Shown here: piece by piece, positions 48,521 to 56,664 of the stretch
Numbering within the stretch: position 1 is the first letter of the stretch
Layout: every line of letters starts with the position of its first letter
Assembly (NCBI GenBank): GCA_049296695.1
Contig: JBAQSX010000179.1
Span: forward strand, 1-64,000
DNA from: UBA10906 sp049296695
GTDB lineage: Bacteria; Pseudomonadota; Gammaproteobacteria; Methylococcales; Methylomonadaceae
DNA: 64,000 nt
Reading direction: 5' to 3'
Notes under the pieces: generated by a model
What the model was told of the DNA's origin: nothing
Database searches by the model: none
The model's input: only the letters and a program-made list of their open reading frames with translations
Position numbers and translations under genes: made by a program

Positions 48521-48559
48521 AAGGGAGTACAAAATTATGATTTTGTACTCCCTTTTTTT
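48521..48559. terminator. Terminator formed by a family-D palindrome
   Basis: AAGGGAGTACAAAA pairs perfectly with TTTTGTACTCCCTT, followed by T-run on the plus strand. It lies between convergent gene ends (48495 and 48582). A family-F word, GGTAGTGCATTAGCAGAA, precedes it at 48491. This copy shows that family-D elements can serve as terminators. Confidence 0.8.
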
Positions 48560-48581
48560 GATAGTGCGTGCAATTATTAAC

Positions 48582-50222
48582 TTATTGCGTTAAATGTTTT
48601 AACCATACTTCAACGCGACGGTTATCTTTTAAAACTTCAGGTGAATTTTCTACAGGGTTTAATAATAAAGCAGGTTCTTCACCAAATCCCGCCACTTCTA
48701 TTTGTGTAATCGCCTGTGTTTTTAATACATCAGCAACATATTGCGCTCTTGCAACAGAAAGATTCAAATTAGTAGCAGGTTCACCACGCGAATCGCTAAA
48801 ACCTACTAAAACCACAGTGGTGTTTTTATTGCGCGGTTCTTTGAGTGTTTGTACTAAACGTCCTAAATCAATCAAACTTTTGTTATCCAACTGTCCCGAA
48901 CCTGCTTCAAAGCGTAAGTTATAAGGCGTTTCGGTACGGTCGCTATTGCGAATTAAGGTCTTATAGCCCTCAGGGATTTTGGGATTGTCTAACAATTGTT
49001 GTTTGATGCTACTGGCTTGAGTTGCGGTTTGTTCACCTGTCGAGGTCGCACTCACTAAATGGCTTTGTACTACCATAGTCTGACCTATTGAAGACAAAGC
49101 GAGTGAGATAAATTGCCCAACTAAAGGACTTTTCTTTTCGGGTGTGTACAAATACAAATTTCGCGTCAGCGGATACTCGCCCGTTTTAATAGAAAACTCG
49201 GTCAATTCAATAAATGCGCCACTACCACGGCTCATGCGTAAAGGGCGGCTGGAATTTGCCGACTGTGACCAGAAGGTAATCGAACCATAGCCGATACCAT
49301 TGGGATCGGAAGCCAAAGCCTCTTGCATATCGACAAACGTATCGATTGTTTTGATATAAGTCGAAGCAATATCCAAATCGACATTGCCAAATACGCTTTG
49401 CTTGATGAAATCATAAGTGCCATCGCCTTGGCGGCAATGGGCGCAGTACAGTTTAATTGCGCCTGCTTTGCCTTGAATGGGTTTGCCATCGGCATCCACG
49501 CCATGCACTTCACTCCAATCCGACACTTCATGCAAATAGATACGGCGCACTTCATCGAGCGTCAAGCCAACAAGGGGATTGGATGGATTCACATAAATAC
49601 CGACCCCGTCTAAGGCAACGACATGCTCATTGAGTGGTGATGTCATATCGCCCGAACCCGCCGCTTTCAGCTTGGTAATTTCGCCTGCATTGATACGACG
49701 CGCCGCCATGCCTATATCGGCAAATTTCTTTTCTAAGCCCACATGTTTAAAGGCTTGTGATTCGGTAAAGGCAGAAAAGCTACCATAAGAAATAATCTCT
49801 ATCGCTTCACGTTCACCGCTGGGCGTACCTTGTCCGACTAGGTGTAGCACTTCATTGGCAACTTTTACTTTTTCTATAGCATGGTGACCACGCCGCTCCA
49901 AAAAATATTCTACTAGTTTGGGAATATAGTTTGTACCCAGCACTGACGCACCATGCAGTCTTAAAATGATTTTAGGCTCAGCTTTATTGGGCGTGGTAGC
50001 GGGTGATTGCGGCGATGTTGCCTGATTGTTATCGCCCGTAAAACTTTCTCTTACGGCTTTGATGGTTTCAACAATAGAGGAAGGCTGCTCTTTGGCTATT
50101 GCCACTGAAGGCAATGCCACCATGATTGCTACGCTCAACAAAAACTCTATCATTAATGTAACGTTCCATAGGCGATACATTTTTATAGCGTTCAACATAA
50201 AAACTCTCTTAGTTATACTCAT
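48582..50222 (-). CDS. PstS-like binding domain fused to OmpA domain, secreted
   Basis: 546 residues. N-terminal hydrophobic segment about 25-44, with a cleavage-like site near AIA. Residues about 85-385 form a phosphate-binding-protein-like (PBP2) domain: RLHGASVLGTNYIPKLVEYF, GVGIYVNPSNPLVGLTLDEV, DPNGIGYGSITFWSQ, YPLTRNLYLYTP. Residues about 430-546 are OmpA-like: LRFEAGSGQLDNKSLIDLGR, VLVGFSDSRGEPATNLNLS, VARAQYVADVL and DNRRVEVWLKH. The OmpA part should hold it to peptidoglycan. A CAHC motif sits within the PBP2 part. Such fusions are periplasmic ligand sensors or scavengers. Here it is the last gene of the STAS/SpoIIE set. Confidence 0.87.
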   Translation of the reverse strand: MSITKRVFMLNAIKMYRLWNVTLMIEFLLSVAIMVALPSVAIAKEQPSSIVETIKAVRESFTGDNNQATSPQSPATTPNKAEPKIILRLHGASVLGTNYIPKLVEYFLERRGHHAIEKVKVANEVLHLVGQGTPSGEREAIEIISYGSFSAFTESQAFKHVGLEKKFADIGMAARRINAGEITKLKAAGSGDMTSPLNEHVVALDGVGIYVNPSNPLVGLTLDEVRRIYLHEVSDWSEVHGVDADGKPIQGKAGAIKLYCAHCRQGDGTYDFIKQSVFGNVDLDIASTYIKTIDTFVDMQEALASDPNGIGYGSITFWSQSANSSRPLRMSRGSGAFIELTEFSIKTGEYPLTRNLYLYTPEKKSPLVGQFISLALSSIGQTMVVQSHLVSATSTGEQTATQASSIKQQLLDNPKIPEGYKTLIRNSDRTETPYNLRFEAGSGQLDNKSLIDLGRLVQTLKEPRNKNTTVVLVGFSDSRGEPATNLNLSVARAQYVADVLKTQAITQIEVAGFGEEPALLLNPVENSPEVLKDNRRVEVWLKHLTQ

Positions 50223-50271
50223 TTGTTATTTCCTAAAATATGCACAAGCGACAAATATTAATTTTAATCCT

Positions 50272-50529
50272 TTAAGGTTTGGTTTTTCCCTTAGTTGTCG
50301 TTTCGGTCTTTTTATCAGACTTGTCTTGCGCGTTGTTATCTGTCGCCTCAGTATTGGGATTTTCGCCTTGTTTGAGCAGTTTTATAACCTCTTCTAATTG
50401 TTTTGAGGTTTCTTTTACATTCGGTTTTGAGGAATCTTCTGCGGGTGTCGCGCCTACAGATTGCCAGCCAATGACAGCCGACAACATGCCACAACAGCAA
50501 ACGGTTAGCTTGAATTTATTACATCTCAT
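50272..50529 (-). CDS. Small secreted charged protein
   Basis: 85 residues, family unknown. The N-terminus (RCNKFKLTVCCCGMLSAVIG) is a signal sequence, with cleavage expected after SVGA. The mature part is hydrophilic, with one helical stretch (SKQLEEVIKLLKQGE) and a disordered Asn/Thr/Lys-rich tail. It lies between the STAS-PhnD gene and the PstS/OmpA gene, spaced 57 and 49 bp. A periplasmic accessory role for the set is inferred only from position. Confidence 0.6.
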   Translation of the reverse strand: MRCNKFKLTVCCCGMLSAVIGWQSVGATPAEDSSKPNVKETSKQLEEVIKLLKQGENPNTEATDNNAQDKSDKKTETTTKGKTKP

Positions 50530-50586
50530 AGAGTAGTTTCTCTTAAAGTTTAGTATTTTGTTGGAGAAATTGAGGAGGTGGGGCGT

Positions 50587-51741
50587 TTATAAAAGCGTTG
50601 CGTAACGGTCGTACAACAAGGTCAACATATCAACCTCTTCTCGCGCCATTGGAATCCAGCCTTGTAAATCAAGCTCTTTTAAAATATCACTGCCCACAGG
50701 ACTGTCTTGCATTTCAGTAAAAATATTGCTCAGTAACTCGTGCGAATCAAGCAAGCTGGGCGCGGCGCAAAGCATGGGATAAGCAAACTGGGTTTGACTG
50801 GTTTCTAAAACGCGAGTATCGCGGCGGCTGAGTTCGGAGAGTTCACGGTAGGTTTTATGCGACATGAGCAATATATCGGCTTGACCGCGCAATAACTGCA
50901 TTAAGGCTTTGATGTCATTGCCTGAAAATTCAAATTGCAATTGAGACGAGTCCAGCCCAGATTCATCGCACAAATAGCGTCCTAACAGGTAAATAAAACT
51001 ATTGCGTGAGGCGGTAATCACCTTAGCACCTGCAAAATCGAGCCAATCTTTGCGTTCATCCAAAGCCCTTACCACAATGACAACTTCTTTGGCCTCATCC
51101 ATAGGTCTGGCTAGTGCTTGATAACCGCGCTCACGCAATAAATAACAAGCCTCAAAAGGTTTGACAAACATCAAATGAGCATCGGCTGTATTGATGTCAA
51201 AAGTGTTGGCAGGTGGCGCAACATTGACGCGGACATTACGTCCTAACTGGCGTTGTAGATAATTATTGAACAAAAACCAACCATTCATTTGATTGATGCT
51301 TTGCGCGTACACCTGAAACAATAAGCGACTAGAAGCTGATTGCTCAGTTGTAGCCAAGCTGACAGATTCTATAGTTTTAGCGGTAGTCTCTTTTTCTTGC
51401 AGTGTTTGCCGCTGAGAGGCATTGTCTTTTTCGGCATTGCTAAAATAGCGATTTAAGCCCGTCATCTTAAATAATACGCTAATCATACGATTAACATTGA
51501 CTACCTCGACACCAATATCTTTAGCGTGCCACGCATTTAACAAACGTAAAAATTGTGCAAGCCCCATTGAGTTGACTTGAACCACTTGTGCAAAATCCAA
51601 AATCATTTTCGAGCCGGGTTCAATGTTTAGTAGCGGTTGCAACGCTGTTGCCGAATGTGCATCCATAGTGCCTGCCAAAGCAAAACCATGTGTCGCATCT
51701 GAGGGAATGGCTTGCAAGGTGGTAATAGTAAATCCTAACAT
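50587..51741 (-). CDS. STAS domain fused to PhnD-like binding fold, without signal peptide
   Basis: 384 residues. Residues 1-105 are a STAS/anti-sigma-antagonist domain (HGFALAGTMDAHSATALQPL, LDFAQVVQVNSMGLAQFLRL). The site that is DSSG in SpoIIAA reads NSMG, so the usual phosphoserine is Met59, with Ser58 one place earlier. Residues about 138-384 are a PhnD-like type 2 binding-protein fold: NTADAHLMFVKPFEACYLL, GAKVITASRNSFIYLLGRYL and RGQADILLMSHKTYREL. There is no signal peptide or membrane helix, so the binding fold should be cytoplasmic, which is rare. It overlaps the SpoIIE/HATPase gene by 7 bp. Confidence 0.85.
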   Translation of the reverse strand: MLGFTITTLQAIPSDATHGFALAGTMDAHSATALQPLLNIEPGSKMILDFAQVVQVNSMGLAQFLRLLNAWHAKDIGVEVVNVNRMISVLFKMTGLNRYFSNAEKDNASQRQTLQEKETTAKTIESVSLATTEQSASSRLLFQVYAQSINQMNGWFLFNNYLQRQLGRNVRVNVAPPANTFDINTADAHLMFVKPFEACYLLRERGYQALARPMDEAKEVVIVVRALDERKDWLDFAGAKVITASRNSFIYLLGRYLCDESGLDSSQLQFEFSGNDIKALMQLLRGQADILLMSHKTYRELSELSRRDTRVLETSQTQFAYPMLCAAPSLLDSHELLSNIFTEMQDSPVGSDILKELDLQGWIPMAREEVDMLTLLYDRYATLL

Positions 51742-54563
51742 AACGCCTCCATATACGCGTCTTTGTTCAAAATAGTTTCTAATTCAACATCTTGTTTATT
51801 TAATTCGCAGTATTCGTCTGTTTCAGTGTGATATAAAAATTGAAATCCCGATACATTGTCCAATTCTAATGCTTGCCCTAAATGCCACAATACGGTCACT
51901 TGGGTTTTACGGCGCGGTAAAACTCGAATTTGCAGATAATCACTGAGTTTCCATGTCAAAAATAGTCCCGCGCCACCGACACCCGCTTGTAGTCCGCGCA
52001 ATTGCTCATTGAGTGCTAAACGCCGTAAAAAGACCTCAGGTGTGAGCGTTCCCCATAAATCAGTCACCATCAAACCTAACCACTCGTCATTGAGGGCAAA
52101 ATCGAGTTGTATGCCTTCAGAATAAGACACTTCACGCTCACTGGCTTTGAGGTAAAGCGGCTGATTACTCAAATCACGCGGCGCGGCATATAAGGCATTT
52201 TCAATTAATTCATCGACAAGCAGTAGTAAGGTGTCGGCGTGTTCGCGGCTAATTTGCACTTGACTTTGCAATAAGCCCGCAATTTCCATTTTGATAAATT
52301 CTTTTTCATCGCTGTGACTGAGCGGGAATTGGCGTTGCAAGCTGCATTTACCCATTAAGCGATATAAATCTTCACTAGCGGCAAGGTGATGTTGTGCGAG
52401 TAATTTAGGTAAACCCAAAACCTGCGAAACACTGGCATCAATGGGCAGTACGCGACGAATACCATCTAAGCAAAAGCGCGCTAATAAATCAGTAAAGGGC
52501 TGTTTTGCTAAAAACACCACATATTGCCGTGCGACATAGCTATCGACCAAATTACCGCCTAAACGGTAGGTTTCATCACTTAAGCGTAATAAAGTATCTT
52601 TGTCTGCTGGCGCGTTGACCAACGCGCCTTCATCGCCTGTGCAGTAACAGCTAAAATCTAATACCAGTAAGGTGACATCGTCACTCAATGCCACAGAGCC
52701 GCAATGTTGTTCTAAGACGTTTTGTATCCAATAAACGGTCTCATCACAACTCATCGTGCCATAGTCATCTAATATTTTTTCCAGTTGCTCAAAGCCCAAT
52801 TGCTCACCTGTGGGCGAGCGTTCTTCTACTAAACCATCGGTATATAAAAATAAACGCTCGCCTAGCTGCATTTCAAGCGTTGTATTTTGATATTCAGCCT
52901 CAGCCACCCGCCCTAAGGGTACGCCGACATTTTCTATGGCTTGCCAAATAAAATGCTCAGCGTCTTTAGAGCGCAAATAGGGAAAAACATGCCCCGCGCT
53001 GGCGTAACGCAATAATCCTGTCGCGCTATCCAAACATAAACAACCCATGGTCATAAACATACTTTCGTGGGTGCTAGTCAGTAACGCGTGATTAATAAAA
53101 CTTAAAATACGCGCGGGGTCGGTTTCACCATGTTCAGATAGGTGGCGCACCGCAATTTTGGCACAACTCACCAGCGAACCCGCCGCCACGCCATGACCGC
53201 TAGCATCGGCAACAATCACTACCGCATAATGACCATCCACGCTGTAATAATCATAATAATCACCGCCCACCTCAGTACAAGTCGTCAAAATAGCACTGCC
53301 TGTGACACCGGGTAACATAATTTGCGGGGGCGGTAATAATGAACGTTGCAAGCGTGCGGCATGCGTTACCTCTTCATGCAAGCGTTCACTTAAAGTGCGT
53401 GTTTCATTCAATGCTGCTTCTAAAGAAAGCGCGGCGGCTTTTAAATCGGTTAAATCAACGCCTGTCACCATTAACAACAGGGTTCGACCACTTTCGGGGT
53501 CACACACAGGCGTAAAGTGCCAACGTACCGCTAAAATTGAACCTGTACGCGTTACAAAAGTACTTTCAAATTCCTCAACATTTTGCGCTTTTGCTAATTC
53601 AGCGCGTAACCTCAAAAACCGTGCGTGTTGCTCTTGGGGTAGAAAATACTGGGCAAAATCACTCCCCATAATGTCTTGATAAGACCAGCCTGTTTTGTAT
53701 TCACTATAACGATTAAACAAAACAATACGCCCCTGATTATCTAATCCCATAACAAAAGCTTGCGCGGTGGCAACAATATTTTGGCTCAAAGCGGCTTGTT
53801 GTTGTAAAAACACAGCGGTTTTTCGTACCCTGCCAATGGTGGGACGAAATATCCACACAATTTCCAACACCAAAACTAGCAAAGTACCCAAAGCGACATA
53901 GGTTTCAATTTCAATCGCTCGGTAAATTTTACTTACCCCCGCCTCTTCATAAACTTTACTCAACGCACGCAAAGCTGGGGCTAAATCATCTGTGGCAACA
54001 AATAGTTGCTCAATATCGGCGACCAAGGTATCACCACTCGCAAACTGGGTCATATCCAGCAAACGTTGCACCAAACTCTGAAAAACCAAAAATCGTTGAT
54101 TTAGCCTATAAGGTTCATTGACAAAAATCTCCATAGCCAAAGGAAGCTGACTACCCTCTATTTTTCCGTCTCGCAAAACGGCGTGTTGGTTGGCTAATTC
54201 ATCTATGATTTGTCGTAGACGTTCACGAGTCACATTACGCTCAGTCTCGGCTATGGGTAAGGTTAAACGCGTAGACAATCGCCCTGCTTGTTCGACTAGG
54301 GTTAATTGACGCGCACTGGTTTGAACTAAAGCACCATTATTTTCGTTAAGAAAATTCAAATTAATGACAATTAGATAAGAGGTTACTGACAAACCTGCAA
54401 TTAAAGTGACTGCAATGCCATAACGTAACCACAAATGCTTGGTGAGTTGACGTATTTGTTGCACATCTGCATTTGTTTGTAACGGTAAAAGCAGTTGTGT
54501 GAAATCGACTATAGACGAAATATCGTTTTTAATCTTTTTGGAAAAATAGCGACCTATTTTCAT
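51735..54563 (-). CDS. Membrane PilJN-like/PAS/SpoIIE phosphatase/HATPase protein
   Basis: 942 residues from MKIGRYFSK. CAGGGAGACGACT just upstream holds the ribosome site, and a start 72 bp earlier lacks one. Membrane helices about 48-68 and 222-240 enclose a periplasmic part with a PilJ-type motif (ARQLTLVEQAGRLSTRLTLP). A PAS domain spans about 262-375 and a coiled linker follows. The SpoIIE phosphatase (about 400-640) has EVGGDYYDYY, ADASGHGVAAG, YTDGLVEER and SDDVTL. The C-terminal part (about 755-900) has an RsbW-like ATPase N box, VDELIENA (Glu786, Asn789), a weak G1 (DLWG) and GVGGAG. It thus joins a phosphatase and a possible kinase for the adjacent STAS protein. Confidence 0.87.
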   Translation of the reverse strand: MKIGRYFSKKIKNDISSIVDFTQLLLPLQTNADVQQIRQLTKHLWLRYGIAVTLIAGLSVTSYLIVINLNFLNENNGALVQTSARQLTLVEQAGRLSTRLTLPIAETERNVTRERLRQIIDELANQHAVLRDGKIEGSQLPLAMEIFVNEPYRLNQRFLVFQSLVQRLLDMTQFASGDTLVADIEQLFVATDDLAPALRALSKVYEEAGVSKIYRAIEIETYVALGTLLVLVLEIVWIFRPTIGRVRKTAVFLQQQAALSQNIVATAQAFVMGLDNQGRIVLFNRYSEYKTGWSYQDIMGSDFAQYFLPQEQHARFLRLRAELAKAQNVEEFESTFVTRTGSILAVRWHFTPVCDPESGRTLLLMVTGVDLTDLKAAALSLEAALNETRTLSERLHEEVTHAARLQRSLLPPPQIMLPGVTGSAILTTCTEVGGDYYDYYSVDGHYAVVIVADASGHGVAAGSLVSCAKIAVRHLSEHGETDPARILSFINHALLTSTHESMFMTMGCLCLDSATGLLRYASAGHVFPYLRSKDAEHFIWQAIENVGVPLGRVAEAEYQNTTLEMQLGERLFLYTDGLVEERSPTGEQLGFEQLEKILDDYGTMSCDETVYWIQNVLEQHCGSVALSDDVTLLVLDFSCYCTGDEGALVNAPADKDTLLRLSDETYRLGGNLVDSYVARQYVVFLAKQPFTDLLARFCLDGIRRVLPIDASVSQVLGLPKLLAQHHLAASEDLYRLMGKCSLQRQFPLSHSDEKEFIKMEIAGLLQSQVQISREHADTLLLLVDELIENALYAAPRDLSNQPLYLKASEREVSYSEGIQLDFALNDEWLGLMVTDLWGTLTPEVFLRRLALNEQLRGLQAGVGGAGLFLTWKLSDYLQIRVLPRRKTQVTVLWHLGQALELDNVSGFQFLYHTETDEYCELNKQDVELETILNKDAYMEALC

Positions 54564-55018
54564 AGTCGTCTCCCTGTGTTTATTTAAATAATATGACCAA
54601 CTATTATTAAAACGCTCAGCTAAGTAAAATGTCAATCAAACCAATAAGGAATTAGAAATAGATGCTTTAAAATATCTAATAAATTAATTATCTACACATT
54701 AGCTACGAATACTTAACTATGTCAAATAACCTATATCATTGTGTGAAATGACACAGTTTTAAAATTTAAGTGTTTTAATAACTCAAGTTACGCAAACTTA
54801 GTGGAATAGGGTATTTAAAACCACGCGGGAGTTCAAAGCTTGCTTTGTACTTTGTTGTTTTAGGTCACAAAGCAAGCTTTGGACTCCATTACACTGCGTA
54901 ACTTGAGTTAATAATTCAAAAGAATAGTGCGCATATTATCAATAAAAAATAAAACTATTTTTATTTATTGCCTACGTTTTTTGCGTTATTACCTACGTTT
55001 TTTGCGTAACTTGAGTTA
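54564..55018. repeat. 455-bp gap with nested family-E and family-D inverted repeats
   Basis: Family-E words ATAACTCAAGTTACGCAA (54778-54795) and TGCGTAACTTGAGTTAAT (54895-54912) face each other around a family-D-like hairpin (54828-54887: GGAGTTCAAAGCTTGC and GCAAGCTTTGGACTCC). A third E word, TTTGCGTAACTTGAGTTATT, at 55001-55020 reaches the stop codon of the next gene. Two 21-bp direct copies of TTATTgCCTACGTTTTTT-type sequence lie at 54965-54985 and 54986-55006. The first 70 bases should hold the promoter of the SpoIIE operon on the minus strand. Confidence 0.7.
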
Positions 55019-56350
55019 TTAAACCAAGGCTTTTAAAGCATCAATCGTTTTATCAATTTGCGCCTCAGTATGCTGACAAGAAATAAAAAAACGTAAGCGT
55101 GCATTTTTTTCAGGAACAGCGGGATATAAAATCGGTTGCACATTAATACCACGCTCAAATAAAGCATGAGAAAGCCTAGCCGCACTAGGCGAACTACCTG
55201 TAATCGCGGCAATAATGGCAATACCTTGGCTGTGTCCTGTATCGATACCCACCGCTTTAGCTTTGTTTAAAAAATAGCGTGACAAGCTTTGCAAACGCTG
55301 TACCCGCTCAGGTTCTTGCCGCAAAATGTTTAACGCCGCCAAAGCAGGGGCGCACACTTGAGGTGCAATACCCACACTGTATAAAAACCCCGGAGCTAAA
55401 AACTTTAAATGCTCAACCAACGCGGTTTCACCAGCAATATAACCGCCACATGCCGCTAATGATTTACTAAGCGTTCCCATCCAAATATCCACCGCTTTGC
55501 CTTCAATACCAAAATGCTCGCGTATGCCTAAACCTGTTTCGCCCATCACCCCAAACGAATGCGCTTCATCGACCATTAAAAACGCGCCGTGCTTTTGTTT
55601 AATTTCAATAAATTTAGGTAAATCAGGATAATCACCATCCATACTATATAAACCTTCAATGACAATTAATACCCGTTCATAATGTCTGCGTTGCGCGCTT
55701 AATAATATATCTAATGCCACCCAATCATTATGGGGAAATGATAACCGTTTTGCCCCTGATAATTGCGCCCCGACTAAACTACTATTATGAATTAATTCAT
55801 CGTGCAGAATTAAATCTTTAGCCCCAAATAAATAACCAATAGTGCTGACATTAGTTGCGTGACCGCTAACAAATACTATCGCATCATCCACGCCATAAGT
55901 ATCAGCAATAGCAGATTCTAATTCTCGATGAATAGGCCGCTCACCTGAAACTAAACGACTGGCTGATACTGAAGTACCGTAATTATCAATTGCCTGTTTT
56001 GCCGCTTGTGAAACGCGTTCATCGCCTGATAATCCTAAATAATTATAACTAGCATAATTAATCATTTCCTTGCCATTAATTATACTAGTCGCACCCGCAC
56101 AGCCTTCATGAACCCGAAAAAACGGGCTGGCAATACCTAATTGCGCCCCACCTTTATAAATAATTTGTAATTGCTGATAACTAGGATGTTGGTCAAAACG
56201 CGTCCACATTTGTGGAATAGCGGTGTTAGTTTGCGTTAATAAAGGATTATTATCACTTTGGCTTTGCGCTGAGGTTTTTTTCAACTTACGTTCTAAGGCT
56301 TGTTGAATTAATTTATCTTTGATTTGATTAGAAAGACTGCGGCTGGTCAT
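55019..56350 (-). CDS. Alpha-oxoamine synthase (PLP, aminotransferase class I/II fold)
   Basis: 443 residues. The family motifs are INYASYNYLGLSGDERV, GTSVSASRLVSGERPIHREL, VFVSGHATNVSTIG, VDEAHSFGVMGETGLG and the PLP lysine in MGTLSKSLAACGGYI. The family joins an amino acid to an acyl thioester, as BioF, Kbl, HemA and serine palmitoyltransferase do. An N-terminal extension of about 60 residues (LERKLKKTSAQSQSDNN and on) resembles the longer SPT-like or polyketide-linked forms rather than BioF. No bio genes are near. The substrate is unresolved. Confidence 0.87.
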   Translation of the reverse strand: MTSRSLSNQIKDKLIQQALERKLKKTSAQSQSDNNPLLTQTNTAIPQMWTRFDQHPSYQQLQIIYKGGAQLGIASPFFRVHEGCAGATSIINGKEMINYASYNYLGLSGDERVSQAAKQAIDNYGTSVSASRLVSGERPIHRELESAIADTYGVDDAIVFVSGHATNVSTIGYLFGAKDLILHDELIHNSSLVGAQLSGAKRLSFPHNDWVALDILLSAQRRHYERVLIVIEGLYSMDGDYPDLPKFIEIKQKHGAFLMVDEAHSFGVMGETGLGIREHFGIEGKAVDIWMGTLSKSLAACGGYIAGETALVEHLKFLAPGFLYSVGIAPQVCAPALAALNILRQEPERVQRLQSLSRYFLNKAKAVGIDTGHSQGIAIIAAITGSSPSAARLSHALFERGINVQPILYPAVPEKNARLRFFISCQHTEAQIDKTIDALKALV

Positions 56351-56664
56351 TGATGAATCCGTTAATTTTATTTGTTTTAGTTTAACTATTAATTATTTAA
56401 TAGTTTTAGTGTATGACACACAAAAACGACTGGCAGTCCTCAAAGGACTGCCAGTCGTTATATTAGTTTTAGGTAATTATAGGGTTTTAAAAATCATTTA
56501 ATTACTATCTAAAATTGCACAGAGTTTATTAATGTAGGGGCAAATTATATTTGCCCTTAATAACAAGTCGTTGACAAGGGCGAATATGATTCGCCCCTAC
56601 AATTACCTATTTTTACTGTAAAAACCCTGTAGTTTAGCTTATTCTATTGTCGGTACATCGCCCG
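56351..56664. repeat. 314-bp gap with a terminator hairpin and a family-C element
   Basis: At 56425-56459 a perfect 16-bp stem, AACGACTGGCAGTCCT / AGGACTGCCAGTCGTT, with a 3-base loop and a T-run on the minus strand, can end the TPR-protein transcript. At 56534-56600 is a family-C element, GTAGGGGCAAAT...ATTCGCCCCTAC. The remainder is AT-rich. Confidence 0.75.
56425..56464 (-). terminator. Perfect-stem terminator downstream of the TPR-protein gene
   Basis: The stem of 16 bp is exact, with the loop AAA/TTT. On the minus strand it is followed by TTTTTG. It stands between the TPR-protein stop (56665) and the oxoamine synthase start (56350). Confidence 0.7.

Noticed and set aside
48582..50222. 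Considered as a plain PstS phosphate-transport component
   Set aside because: It has a C-terminal OmpA domain and no pst permease or ATPase genes nearby, so a transport role is not supported.
54965..55006. Two 21-bp direct repeats, considered as a minimal CRISPR
   Set aside because: The copies are adjacent with no spacer and only two in number; no cas genes are present.
55019..56350. Considered as bioF
   Set aside because: It has a long N-terminal extension and no bio genes nearby; the alpha-oxoamine synthase family is certain but the specific enzyme is not.
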